From contig NZ_CABVHK010000013.1 in assembly GCF_902497785.1 (NCBI RefSeq), positions 1 through 64,000 of the forward strand: a DNA stretch of 64,000 bases, in the 5' to 3' direction. Positions 42,163 through 52,608 of the stretch are shown here, in pieces; the stretch's first letter is position 1, and every line of letters begins with the position of its first letter. This DNA is from Pseudomonas fluorescens. Its GTDB lineage: Bacteria; Pseudomonadota; Gammaproteobacteria; Pseudomonadales; Pseudomonadaceae. The translations under genes were made by a program, and so were the position numbers. The notes beneath the pieces are model-generated. The model was not told the origin of the DNA. It ran no database searches and worked only from the letters and a program-made list of their open reading frames with translations.

Positions 42163-43435
42163 AACTCTCTACACCGCGCTGTTTTACCTGGGGCTGCCAT
42201 TGGTAGCGATTCGGCTGTGGCTGCGCTCGCGAAAGGCGCCGGCGTATGCCAAACGCATCGGCGAGCGGTTCTCCCTCGGGTTGCCAGCGATGAAGCCGGG
42301 CGGCATCTGGGTGCACGCGGTTTCCGTGGGCGAGAGCATCGCTGCGGCGCCGATGATCCGCGCCTTGCTGCAACGTTATCCACAGCTGCCGATCACCGTG
42401 ACCTGTATGACGCCGACCGGGTCCGAACGCATTCAGGCGTTGTTTGCCAACGAGCCGCGGGTTCAGCACTGCTATCTGCCCTACGACTTGCCGTGCGCAG
42501 CGGCGCGATTCCTTGATAGGGTCCGGCCAACACTGGCGGTGATCATGGAGACCGAACTCTGGCCCAACCACATTCACCAGTGCGCAAAACGCGGTATTCC
42601 CGTGGCACTGGCCAACGCGCGACTGTCCGAACGCTCAGCCAAAGGTTACGGGCGTTTCAGAAAGCTGACTCAACCGATGCTCGCCGAGATGAGTCTGTTC
42701 GCGGTGCAGACCGAAGCCGAGGCGCGGCGCTTCCGTGATTTGGGCGCTCGCGACGAAACGGTCGAGGTGACCGGTTCGATCAAGTTCGACCTGACCATCG
42801 ACCCGCAACTGCTCCAGCGCGCCACCGAGTTACGCGCGCAATGGCAGGCGCAGGAACGTCCGGTGTGGATCGCCGCCAGTACCCATGACGGTGAAGACGA
42901 AGTGGTGCTGGCGGCTCATCGTCAGCTGCTCGCCAGTCATAGCGATGCCTTGTTGATTCTGGTGCCGCGGCATCCGGAGCGTTTCAATTCGGTGTTTGAC
43001 CTGTGCCAGCAGCAGGGTTTCGCCACGGTGCGTCGTTCCACTGGCGAGCCGGTGAGCGCCGGTACTTCGGTGTTGCTCGGCGACACCATGGGCGAGTTGC
43101 TGTTTCTGTATGCCTTGGCCGATAGCGCGTTTGTCGGCGGCAGCCTGGTGCCCAATGGCGGTCATAACTTGCTGGAACCCGCCGCACTGGCGAAGCCGGT
43201 ACTCAGTGGCCCGCACCTGTTCAACTTTCTGGAAATCGCCGCGCAGTTGCGCAGCGCCGGAGCGTTGCGGGAAGTCGAAGACGCCGAAGGTCTCGCGCTG
43301 GCGGTGCAGCAGTTATTCGAACTGCCGCGCGATGCGCAGCAGATGGCGGAGGCGGGGCTGAAAGTGATGCGTGCCAATCAGGGGGCATTGCAGCGGTTGC
43401 TGGATGGGTTGGGGCGGTTGATCCGCATCGTCTGA
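42155..43435 (+). CDS. waaA: 3-deoxy-D-manno-octulosonic acid (Kdo) transferase
   Basis: 426 aa from the ATG at 42155, inside the 3' end of the LysR gene. Adds Kdo to lipid IVA at the cytoplasmic face, before WaaC can act. An N-terminal membrane anchor is followed by HAVSVGESIAAAPMIRAL, containing the catalytic Glu, and the donor-site motif GGSLVPNGGHNLLEPAAL. Its last codons and stop are part of a tandem repeat that follows. Matches PA4988. Confidence 0.95.
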   Translation: MNRTLYTALFYLGLPLVAIRLWLRSRKAPAYAKRIGERFSLGLPAMKPGGIWVHAVSVGESIAAAPMIRALLQRYPQLPITVTCMTPTGSERIQALFANEPRVQHCYLPYDLPCAAARFLDRVRPTLAVIMETELWPNHIHQCAKRGIPVALANARLSERSAKGYGRFRKLTQPMLAEMSLFAVQTEAEARRFRDLGARDETVEVTGSIKFDLTIDPQLLQRATELRAQWQAQERPVWIAASTHDGEDEVVLAAHRQLLASHSDALLILVPRHPERFNSVFDLCQQQGFATVRRSTGEPVSAGTSVLLGDTMGELLFLYALADSAFVGGSLVPNGGHNLLEPAALAKPVLSGPHLFNFLEIAAQLRSAGALREVEDAEGLALAVQQLFELPRDAQQMAEAGLKVMRANQGALQRLLDGLGRLIRIV

Positions 43436-43637
43436 AAGAAAAGATCGCAGCCTTCGGCAGCTCCTACGGGGGAATGCATTCCAAGCCTCGTCTGAAGAAA
43501 AGATCGCTGCCTTCGGCAGCTCCTGCGGGGGAATGCATTCCAAGCGTCGTCTGAAGAAAAGATCGCAGCCTTCGGCAGCTCCTACATTGGGATTGATGTA
43601 CACCCTGTAGGAGCTGCCGAAGGCTGCGATCTTTTGC
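43429..43637. repeat. Tandem REP array after waaA
   Basis: Three direct units of about 59-60 bp (starting near 43429, 43489 and 43548) each carry CGTCTGAA, GATCGC[A/T]GCCTTCGGCAG and CTCCT; the third is followed by an inverted REP arm (43606-43635). The first unit overlaps the last two codons and stop of waaA, so the duplicated unit contains the gene end. The second unit has two point changes. Confidence 0.9.
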
Positions 43638-43639
43638 TT

Positions 43640-45073
43640 TTACGGGCGGGCTTTAAGCTGTTCCGCCGCAGCCTTGGCCAGGTCCGGCGGCAGGAAATCC
43701 TTGTCCGGATTGTAGTCAGCCTTGAGAAAGCGCTTCAAATCCTCCAAATCCCCCGGGTTCAACGTGCCGGCGACCTGCTTCAGGCGCAGGTTGTCGAGGA
43801 TGTAGTCGTAGCGGGTGTTGTTGTAATTGCGCACCGAGGTGTACAGCTGGCGCTGGGCATCCAGCACATCGACGATGTTTCGCGTGCCTACCTGATAGCC
43901 GATTTCCGTCGCTTCCACCGCGCTCTGGTTGGAGATGATCGACTGCTTGCGCGCCTGCACCTGCTCCACATCGGTGTTCACCGCGCGGTGCAGGTTGCGG
44001 GTGTTTTCCACCACTTGCCGACGCAGACCTTCACGCTGCTGTTCCGTCTGGTCCAGGCGCGAATAGGACTCGCGAACCTGGGAGCTGGTGAGGCCGCCGC
44101 TGTAGATCGGGATGTTCAGTTGCAGCGCCAGCGTGCGTTGCTCGATGGGGCCGCCATACGCCTGGCCGAAAGCATTCGGGTTGCTGAAACCAAAGGCATC
44201 GTTGTCACCTTTCTCGTACTTCGCCACCGCATCCACCGTGGGCGCGTGGCCAGCCTTGCGCTGCTTGAGGGTTTCTTCGGCGGCGCTGACCGCGTAGTTG
44301 CTGGCCAGCAGGTTCAGGTTCTGCCGGGCGGCGGTGTCGACCCAGGCCTTGGCGTCGTTCGGCGCCGGCGGCAGGATCGGCAACGTGTGGACAATGCCCT
44401 GAATCGAGTTGTACTGACGGTTGGTCAGGGTGATTAACGCTTCAAACGCATCATCCACCTGACGCTGCGCCACGATCCGATTGGCCCGCGCGGTGTCGTA
44501 GCTGGCTTGTGATTGCAGCACGTCGGTCTTGTCCGACAGGCCGACATCGAAGCGCTCGTTGGACTGATCGAGCTGGCGCTTGAACGCTGCTTCCTCTGCC
44601 TTGGTCGAGGCCAGGTTGTCCTGGCTGCGCAGCACGTTGAAGTAGTTTTCGGCGGTTTGCAGAATCAGGTTCTGCTCGGTCGCCGAGAGTTGCAGTGCAG
44701 CTTGCTCGTTGACGTCTTTGGCAGCCTGATACTGGAACCAGCGATCGGCACGGAACAGTGGCTGGGCCAGAGTCGCTTGCCAGGAATTGGCGCTGCGGTT
44801 GGCGACCGCCGCCGGTTGATCGATGTCGGTGCGCACATTGGCGACCTGGCCACCGCCGGAGATATTCGGCAGCAACCCGGCGCGGGCCTGGGGCACGACT
44901 TCTTTCTGGGCTCCGTACTGGGCGCGGGCGGCGGCGAGGTCGGCGTTGTTGTCCACCGCTTCCTGATAAACGCTGACCAGATCGGTACGGGTCGATAAGG
45001 GCGCTTCTGCTGCCCAGGCCATTCCGTTGGACGCACAAGACACGGCAAGGGCCAGTGAAAGTTTGCGCAGCAT
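43640..45073 (-). CDS. tolC: TolC-family outer-membrane channel
   Basis: 477 aa. Signal peptide MLRKLSLALAVSCASNGMAWAA, cleavage probably after AWA. Two outer-membrane efflux repeats: SVYQEAVDNNADLAAARAQY opens the first, and the second shows GYQVGTRNIVDVLDAQRQLY. Trimeric channel joining periplasmic adaptors of type I secretion and drug efflux pumps to the outside. No pump genes are next to it, as with E. coli tolC. Matches PA4974 (OpmH). Divergent from the thiC leader. Confidence 0.92.
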   Translation of the reverse strand: MLRKLSLALAVSCASNGMAWAAEAPLSTRTDLVSVYQEAVDNNADLAAARAQYGAQKEVVPQARAGLLPNISGGGQVANVRTDIDQPAAVANRSANSWQATLAQPLFRADRWFQYQAAKDVNEQAALQLSATEQNLILQTAENYFNVLRSQDNLASTKAEEAAFKRQLDQSNERFDVGLSDKTDVLQSQASYDTARANRIVAQRQVDDAFEALITLTNRQYNSIQGIVHTLPILPPAPNDAKAWVDTAARQNLNLLASNYAVSAAEETLKQRKAGHAPTVDAVAKYEKGDNDAFGFSNPNAFGQAYGGPIEQRTLALQLNIPIYSGGLTSSQVRESYSRLDQTEQQREGLRRQVVENTRNLHRAVNTDVEQVQARKQSIISNQSAVEATEIGYQVGTRNIVDVLDAQRQLYTSVRNYNNTRYDYILDNLRLKQVAGTLNPGDLEDLKRFLKADYNPDKDFLPPDLAKAAAEQLKARP

Positions 45074-45269
45074 GAGGCGATCCCTAAAAAATTACGCTGA
45101 TAATTTGAGCGCCAAAGGTAAGGCGCGCACCGCGCAGCGTCAATCCGCGCGCGGCCGTTGCGAGTGTAGTTGTGCGCACCTTCGGCAACAATCCGTTAAT
45201 TGCGCCATTCATCATGGTGTTTGCCGCGGTGTTGGCGTTCTTTGCCGGTTGTGTCTAGACTGGCCGGGT
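45074..45269. other. Divergent promoter region of tolC and thiC
   Basis: No gene is seen here. A possible thiC promoter is TTGGCG (about 45231) with TCTAGA 16 bases downstream, a weak match. The part next to tolC should hold its own minus-strand promoter; I could not identify it. Confidence 0.4.
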
Positions 45270-45360
45270 TCTTGTCGGGGTGCCTTGCTATGAGGCTGAG
45301 ATCGAATAATTTCGGATCCCGTTGAACCTGATCAGGTTAGCGCCTGCGTAGGGAACAAGA
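45270..45360 (+). ncRNA. TPP riboswitch (THI box)
   Basis: The conserved core is present: CGGGGTGCC, AGGCTGAGAT, CCCGTTGAACCTGATCAGG, then TTAGCGCCTGCGTAGGGAA. The outer helix P1 pairs TCTTGT (45270) with ACAAGA (45355). It lies about 180 nt upstream of thiC, as expected for thiamine-pyrophosphate repression of thiC in Pseudomonas. The mechanism (termination or hidden ribosome-binding site) is not clear from the sequence. Confidence 0.97.
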
Positions 45361-45538
45361 TTTCTCGTCACCCGGCGAGTCCTCTTGTGCTTCGTCCGGG
45401 ATGTTGTTCGACAATCGAACACCCCTCGAGCACTGAGCACAGCACCAACAGCCATGTTTTCGCTGATTGGTCGCGTCCATTCGTTACAGGTTCGCTCCGA
45501 CAAAAATCCACTGCCTGGATGTGTCTGGAGAGCCCGTG

Positions 45539-47428
<1,890 letters not shown>

Positions 47429-47456
47429 TCTGACCAGAGGTCGGCGGTGCCCACAC

Positions 47457-47546
47457 CGCCGCCATCGCGAGCAAGCTCGCTCCCACAGGGGATTTGTAAC
47501 GACTCAAATCCAATGTGGGAGCGAGCTTGCTCGCGATGGCGGCCGA
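47457..47546. repeat. REP pair between thiC and cytX
   Basis: CATCGCGAGCAAGCTCGCTC and its inverted copy GAGCGAGCTTGCTCGCGATG face each other, each preceded or followed by a CCCACA/TGTGGG extension. It lies within the likely thiC-cytX transcript. Confidence 0.88.
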
Positions 47547-47597
47547 CCAGACAGCCAGGATCTAAATGACAAAAAATATCCCTCTGAGATAACCCCC

Positions 47598-48890
47598 TTG
47601 AGCATTCAACCCAGCACTTATTCCCCCGACATCGCGGTGCCTTTGGACAAGCGTGTCTTCGGCGGCCGCGATCTGTTTTCCCTGTGGTTCTCCCTCGGCA
47701 TCGGCCTGATGGTGTTGCAGACCGGCGCTCTACTCGCGCCAGGTCTGGGCCTGTCCGGCTCGCTGCTGGCGATCTTCCTCGGCACCCTGGTCGGCGTTCT
47801 GCTGCTGGCCGCTGTCGGCGTGATCGGCAGCGATACCGGCCTGTCGTCGATGGCCGCGCTGAAACTCAGCCTCGGCAAACATGGCGCGAGCCTGCCGGCC
47901 GTGCTCAACCTGTTGCAACTGATCGGTTGGGGCTCGTTCGAAATCATCGTCATGCGCGACGCCGCCAGCCTGCTCGGAGCGCGTGCGTTCAGCGAAGGCA
48001 GCCTGCTGTCGAATCCGCTGCTCTGGACCGTGTTTTTCGGTGGCTTGGCGACCTTGCTCGCCGTCAGCGGTCCGCTGACATTTGTGCGGCAAATCCTGCG
48101 CAAATGGGGCATCTGGCTGCTGCTGGCCGCGTGCATCTGGCTGACCTGGAACCTGTTCGCCAAGGCCGATCTGGCCGCCTTGTGGGCGCAAGCCGGCGAT
48201 GGATCGATGCCGTTCGCCGTGGGTTTTGACATTGCCATCGCCATGCCGCTGTCGTGGCTGCCGCTGATTGCCGACTACTCGCGTTTCGGCAAGCGTGCAA
48301 AGAACGTGTTCGGCGGTACAGCCGTGGGCTTCTTTATTGGTAATTTCTGGCTGATGAGCCTGGGCGTGGCCTACACCCTGGCGTTCGCGCCGAGCGGCGA
48401 AGTGAATGCCTTGCTGTTGGCATTGGCCGGGGCAGGTTTGGGCATTCCGCTGCTGCTGATTCTGCTGGACGAGTCGGAAAACGCCTTCGCCGATATTCAC
48501 TCGGCGGCGGTGTCCAGCGGGATTCTGTTGCGCTTGAAAGTCGAGCACCTGGCGTTGGCCATCGGCGTGATCTGCACGCTGATCGCCTTGCTGGCGCCAC
48601 TGGCCCAGTACCAGAACTTCCTGCTGCTGATCGGTTCGGTGTTTGCGCCGCTGTTCGGCGTAGTGCTGGTGGATCATTTCATCTTGCGCAAACGCGGTGC
48701 TCAAGTGGCGTCAGCCGCATTGCGCTGGCCGGCGCTGCTCGCCTGGTTGGGCGGTGTGAGCACCTATCATTTGCTGGCGAATCTGTACCCGGACATCGGC
48801 GCAACCCTGCCGGCGTTGGTTGTGGCAGGGTTGCTGCAGCTGGTGCTGGGCCGGGCCTTCAGTTACGGCCGGGAAACAGCTCGGGCTTGA
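47598..48890 (+). CDS. cytX: Nucleobase:cation symporter-1 transporter, probable hydroxymethylpyrimidine permease
   Basis: 430 aa with about 12 hydrophobic helices (for example LGLSGSLLAIFLGTLVGVLL and ALIAPLAQYQNFLLLIG-like segments). NCS1/cytosine permease family. Position directly after thiC supports the CytX role: uptake of the thiamine pyrimidine moiety. No separate riboswitch lies in the 170-bp gap, so it may depend on read-through from thiC. The start is TTG at 47598; the ribosome-binding site is weak (TGAGATAA). Its 3' end overlaps the convergent lipoprotein gene by 32 bp. Confidence 0.8.
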   Translation: MSIQPSTYSPDIAVPLDKRVFGGRDLFSLWFSLGIGLMVLQTGALLAPGLGLSGSLLAIFLGTLVGVLLLAAVGVIGSDTGLSSMAALKLSLGKHGASLPAVLNLLQLIGWGSFEIIVMRDAASLLGARAFSEGSLLSNPLLWTVFFGGLATLLAVSGPLTFVRQILRKWGIWLLLAACIWLTWNLFAKADLAALWAQAGDGSMPFAVGFDIAIAMPLSWLPLIADYSRFGKRAKNVFGGTAVGFFIGNFWLMSLGVAYTLAFAPSGEVNALLLALAGAGLGIPLLLILLDESENAFADIHSAAVSSGILLRLKVEHLALAIGVICTLIALLAPLAQYQNFLLLIGSVFAPLFGVVLVDHFILRKRGAQVASAALRWPALLAWLGGVSTYHLLANLYPDIGATLPALVVAGLLQLVLGRAFSYGRETARA

Positions 48891-49605
48891 GAATGCCGTT
48901 CAGGCGCGGGTAGGGGATCTTCAACTCGACGTGGCCCAGCGCGTAAGGGGCGATGGTGCTGACTTCGTACTTGAGGATCACCCCACCGTAAGTCAGCGCG
49001 ACGTTCTGGGTTTTCTGGAACGGCCAGCTCTTCACGAACTCGGCTTCCTGATCGAGCTTGGTGCTGATCAGCCAGCTGTTGTGAGCCACTTGCGCGGCTT
49101 TCCAGAACGCCTCTTCCTGCCCAGGTACCAGCATGTCCGACAGGGTCAGCACTTTATGCTGCTGGCGCGAATAGTTGATAAAGCTGCGGCCCGGCGCGCC
49201 ATGGGCGCCGCCGGTGTCCAGGTAGCTGGAAAACTCGACGATCACCAAGCCGTCATGCTGCTCGCGTACTTTCGCTTGCAGATAGCTGCTGTAGCGCGGG
49301 CCGGCGGTGCGCAAAAACTCATCGCGATAGGCCGCCAGCGTCGGCGCCACCGGGGCGTCGGGCGAGGTGCGGGTCATTTGCAGCAGGCGTTTTTCGACGA
49401 TGCCATCCAGTTGCGGCTCGTCGGGAAAGCGCAGGGTATCGATGTTCACCAGCGGGCATTCCGGGGTGGTGCAACCCGGTTTCAGCGTTTCTGCGGCATC
49501 GCGAACGGTTTCCAGCGGCGCCCGGTAATTGGGTTGGAACAAGCTCTGGCACGCGCCCAGAGTCAGCGCGATTGCGGCCACGGAGGCGATTTTAAAAAGC
49601 GACAT
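48859..49605 (-). CDS. DUF3298/RsiV-like lipoprotein
   Basis: 248 aa. Signal peptide with lipobox LGAC (Cys19), so a membrane-anchored lipoprotein. The body resembles DUF3298/DUF4163 (RsiV-type) domains: SSYLDTGGAHGAPGRSFINY and LTLSDMLVPGQE, seen in periplasmic ligand-binding parts of anti-sigma factors and related lipoproteins. There is no transmembrane or anti-sigma segment, so an anti-sigma role is unlikely. Matches PA4972. Function unknown. Confidence 0.8.
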   Translation of the reverse strand: MSLFKIASVAAIALTLGACQSLFQPNYRAPLETVRDAAETLKPGCTTPECPLVNIDTLRFPDEPQLDGIVEKRLLQMTRTSPDAPVAPTLAAYRDEFLRTAGPRYSSYLQAKVREQHDGLVIVEFSSYLDTGGAHGAPGRSFINYSRQQHKVLTLSDMLVPGQEEAFWKAAQVAHNSWLISTKLDQEAEFVKSWPFQKTQNVALTYGGVILKYEVSTIAPYALGHVELKIPYPRLNGILKPELFPGRN

Positions 49606-49811
49606 GGGCGTCCTTCATAAAACAGGGAAAGGCGAAAAGTTACCCGCTTCGACTCTCAACAAAGCAGTCAGTTCGCCACTAAGCTAATTAGAGTTGGTTT
49701 CGCCCTCACCGTCCATCCCGCTGACGGGAAAGGGGCTGCATCAAACGTCACGGGCGCGTTAGGATGGCGCGAAGTCGAGGCAGGAGCCTCGGTGCAGATA
49801 CGAGGATTGTC

Positions 49812-50429
49812 ATGACTGATTTTGCCAACGCCATTCCGACCGCCGTCGATATCGTTCGGCGCGAAAAGTGCTACGAGGGCTTTTACAAGCTCGACCGCGT
49901 GCACTTGCGCCACGAATTGTTCGCCGGTGGCATGAGCCGCGAAATCAACCGTGAAGTGTTTGTTCGCCACGATGCCGTTTGCGTATTGCCCTACGATCCG
50001 CAGCGCGACGAAGTGGTGCTGATCGAGCAGTTTCGCGTCGGCGCCATGGGCAAGACCGACAACCCGTGGCTGATCGAACTGGTCGCCGGTCTGATCGACA
50101 AGGATGAAGTACCGGAAGAAGTTGCTCACCGCGAAGCGCAGGAGGAAGCTGGGCTGGTATTCGGGGCGCTGTGGCCGATGACCAAGTATTTTCCATCGCC
50201 CGGCGGCAGCAATGAATTCGTGCACTTGTACCTGGGGCGTTGCGAGACAACCGGGGCTGGCGGCCTGCATGGGCTGGAGGAAGAAGCAGAAGATATCCGC
50301 GTCACGGTCTGGGCCTTCGAAGACGCCCTGCAAGCCGTACGCGACGGACGAATTGCCAACGCGGCCAGCATCATTGCCTTGCAATGGCTGGCATTGAACC
50401 GCGCTGAAGTGAGGGGGTTATGGTCGTAA
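49812..50429 (+). CDS. nudF: ADP-ribose pyrophosphatase, Nudix
   Basis: 205 aa from the ATG at 49812 (MTDFANAIPTAVDIVRREK); the frame is open 16 codons upstream. The Nudix box GLIDKDEVPEEVAHREAQEE followed by AGL is intact. Hydrolyses ADP-ribose to AMP and ribose-5-phosphate. First gene of an operon with the DUF1249 gene and cpdA, as PA4971-PA4969; the next gene overlaps by 10 bases. Confidence 0.92.
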   Translation: MTDFANAIPTAVDIVRREKCYEGFYKLDRVHLRHELFAGGMSREINREVFVRHDAVCVLPYDPQRDEVVLIEQFRVGAMGKTDNPWLIELVAGLIDKDEVPEEVAHREAQEEAGLVFGALWPMTKYFPSPGGSNEFVHLYLGRCETTGAGGLHGLEEEAEDIRVTVWAFEDALQAVRDGRIANAASIIALQWLALNRAEVRGLWS

Positions 50430-50872
50430 ACAAGTTGCGCGATCGCTATCGGGTTGACCTGGCGGGGCTGCAAGCCTCCTGCGAGGCCAACTATGCGCGC
50501 CTGATGCGACTGCTGCCGGACATGCGCAATGAACCTGCGGCGCGACGCATTGCCGTGACCCATGGCGAGCAGATGCTTGGCGTGCTGGCCCTCGAAGTGC
50601 TGCAGGTCTGTCCGTACACCACCACCTTGCAAGTGCGCCAGGAACACAGCCTGCCGTGGCTGCCGGTGCCGCAGCTGGAAGTTCAGGTCTATCACGACGC
50701 CTGCATGGCTGAAGTGGTCAGCGCCGAACATGCGCGACGCTTTCGGGGCATCTATCCTTACCCGAACGCCGCCATGCACCAGCCGGATGAAAAAGCCCAA
50801 CTGAATATGTTTCTGGGCGAATGGTTGAGTCATTGCCTGGCCTTGGGGCATGAATACGAAGTCGTGCGTTAG
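50420..50872 (+). CDS. DUF1249 family protein
   Basis: 150 aa, start ATG at 50420 inside the nudF end. Matches PA4970 and the E. coli yqiB gene, which also lies between nudF and cpdA. The central PYTTTLQVRQEHSLPWLP and the C-terminal YPNAAMHQPDEKAQLNMFL are typical. Cytoplasmic, function unknown; its conserved place suggests a link to nucleotide or cAMP metabolism. Confidence 0.88.
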   Translation: MVVNKLRDRYRVDLAGLQASCEANYARLMRLLPDMRNEPAARRIAVTHGEQMLGVLALEVLQVCPYTTTLQVRQEHSLPWLPVPQLEVQVYHDACMAEVVSAEHARRFRGIYPYPNAAMHQPDEKAQLNMFLGEWLSHCLALGHEYEVVR

Positions 50873-50970
50873 ATGTGAACTGCGTCAGGTTCAGGCATTT
50901 CCACTTTTGATCGTCCCCCAGCATAATTGCGGCACTCAACCATCCCGTGATCACGCCCTGGGAGAACGCC

Positions 50971-51786
50971 TTGCCGAGCGTATCCACATTGACCACCGCC
51001 GATCCGGCGCTGCTGGTGCAACTCTCCGACAGTCATCTGTTTGCCGAAAAGGACGGGACGTTGCTGGGCATGAACACGCGCGACAGCCTGCAAAAGGTCA
51101 TCGAACTGGTGCGGTTGCAACAGCCGAGGATCGACCTGATCATCGCCAGTGGCGATCTTTCCCAGGACGGAACGCTGGAGTCCTATCAACAGTTTCGTGA
51201 CCTGACCCGCCAGCTCGACGCCCCGGCACGCTGGATTCCCGGTAATCACGACGAGCCGCTGATCATGGCCGAAGCCGCCGTGCAGAGCGCGTTGCTGGAA
51301 CCTGTGGTGGATATCGGCAACTGGCGCGTCACCTTGCTCGACTCGGCGGTGCCCGGCTCGGTGCCGGGGTACTTGCAGGATGAGCAGTTGCAGTTGTTGG
51401 CCCGTTCGCTGAGCGAGGCGCCGGAGCGGCATCATCTGGTGTGCTTCCACCATCATCCGGTGTCGATTGGGTGTGCGTGGATGGAGCCGATTGGCTTGCG
51501 CAATCCAGAGGCATTGTTTGCTGTGCTCGATCGCTTTCCGCAGGTGCGGGCGGTGTTGTGGGGGCATGTACATCAGGAGATTGATCAGGATCGCAATGGC
51601 GTACGCCTGATGGCCTCGCCTTCGACCTGCATCCAGTTCGAGCCGGGCAGTGAGGATTTCAAGGTCGGGGATCAGGCACCGGGGTATCGGTGGTTGCGGT
51701 TGTTGCCCGATGGTCAGATTGAAACGGGTGTGGAACGCGTCACCGGGTTCGACTTCCAGGTCGATTACGGCTCCGACGGCTACTGA
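50971..51786 (+). CDS. cpdA: 3',5'-cyclic-AMP phosphodiesterase
   Basis: 271 aa from the TTG at 50971, which has GGGAGA at good spacing; a GTG at 50947 would add eight residues. Metallophosphoesterase motifs: LVQLSDSHLF (D, H), IASGDLSQDG, WIPGNHDEP, FHHHPVSIG, LWGHVHQE. Degrades cAMP and so limits Vfr/CRP signalling. In the E. coli order nudF-yqiB-cpdA-yqiA-parE, which is kept here. Confidence 0.93.
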   Translation: MPSVSTLTTADPALLVQLSDSHLFAEKDGTLLGMNTRDSLQKVIELVRLQQPRIDLIIASGDLSQDGTLESYQQFRDLTRQLDAPARWIPGNHDEPLIMAEAAVQSALLEPVVDIGNWRVTLLDSAVPGSVPGYLQDEQLQLLARSLSEAPERHHLVCFHHHPVSIGCAWMEPIGLRNPEALFAVLDRFPQVRAVLWGHVHQEIDQDRNGVRLMASPSTCIQFEPGSEDFKVGDQAPGYRWLRLLPDGQIETGVERVTGFDFQVDYGSDGY

Positions 51787-51793
51787 CACAACC

Positions 51794-51896
51794 CCTGTAG
51801 GAGCTGCCGAGTGCAACGAGGCTGCGATCTTTTGATTTTGCCTTTTAAAAGGAGGATCAAAAGATCGCAGCCTCGTTGCACTCGACAGCTCCTACG
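51794..51896. repeat. Variant REP pair with a symmetric insertion
   Basis: Both arms carry an extra stretch (GTGCAACGAG on one side, CTCGTTGCAC on the other) in place of the usual AAGG/CCTT core. The inserted bases are complementary, so the long hairpin is preserved. It lies between cpdA and yqiA. Confidence 0.9.
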
Positions 51897-51945
51897 GCTC
51901 CTGCAGTAAACTCCGCCTTCTTTACCCGACGCACAGGGAGTTCAA

Positions 51946-52554
51946 ATGTCCGGTTCGATCCTTTATATCCACGGCTTCAACAGCGCGCCTTCGTCGAAAA
52001 AGGCCACACAGTTGATGCAAGTGATGGAGCGTCTGGGCTTGAGCGATCAGTTGCGCGTCCCCGCCTTGCATCACCATCCGCGCGAGGCCATCGGTCAGCT
52101 GGAGCAGGCGATTGCCGAGCTTGGGCGGCCACTGCTGGTCGGCAGCTCGCTCGGCGGCTACTATGCGACTCACCTGGCCGAGCGCCATGGCCTCAAGGCC
52201 CTGTTGATCAACCCGGCCGTCAGTCCGCACCGGATGTTCGACGGACATCTGGGGACGCAGAAAAACCTGTATACCGATGAAGCCTGGGAATTGACCCACG
52301 ACCACGTGACGGCCCTGGCCGAACTGGAAGTGCCGGCGCCCCAGGACCCACAGCGGTATCAGGTATGGTTGCAGACCGGCGACGAAACGCTCGATTATCG
52401 CCTCGCCCAGCAGTACTACCGGGCCTGCGCCTTGCGCATCCAGGCCGGCGGCGACCACAGTTTCCAGGGTTTTGCCGGGCATTTGCCGGCCATGCTGAGT
52501 TTTGCCGGTATCGGCGCAGATTTGTATCAGGCGATTGATTTCACAGCACTGTGA
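51946..52554 (+). CDS. yqiA: YqiA-type esterase
   Basis: 202 aa, alpha/beta hydrolase. The N-terminal LYIHGFNSAPSSKKA, nucleophile elbow GSSLGG (Ser68) and C-terminal GGDHSFQGF (catalytic His) are clear. Cytoplasmic esterase of palmityl-CoA/p-nitrophenyl ester type in E. coli; natural substrate unknown. Directly before parE, as in E. coli and P. aeruginosa. Confidence 0.9.
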   Translation: MSGSILYIHGFNSAPSSKKATQLMQVMERLGLSDQLRVPALHHHPREAIGQLEQAIAELGRPLLVGSSLGGYYATHLAERHGLKALLINPAVSPHRMFDGHLGTQKNLYTDEAWELTHDHVTALAELEVPAPQDPQRYQVWLQTGDETLDYRLAQQYYRACALRIQAGGDHSFQGFAGHLPAMLSFAGIGADLYQAIDFTAL

Positions 52555-52608
52555 GTCGTCGCTTCTTTTTCACCGAACACTCTTTTTACAGGCGGACGAC
52601 GAGACCCC

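Noticed and set aside
43429..43637. CRISPR array
   Set aside because: Only three repeats, the whole 59-bp unit is repeated including what would be spacers, and no cas gene is near. It is a REP tandem.
48859..49605. Anti-sigma factor of the RsiV type
   Set aside because: It is a lipoprotein without a transmembrane helix or anti-sigma domain, and no ECF sigma gene is next to it.
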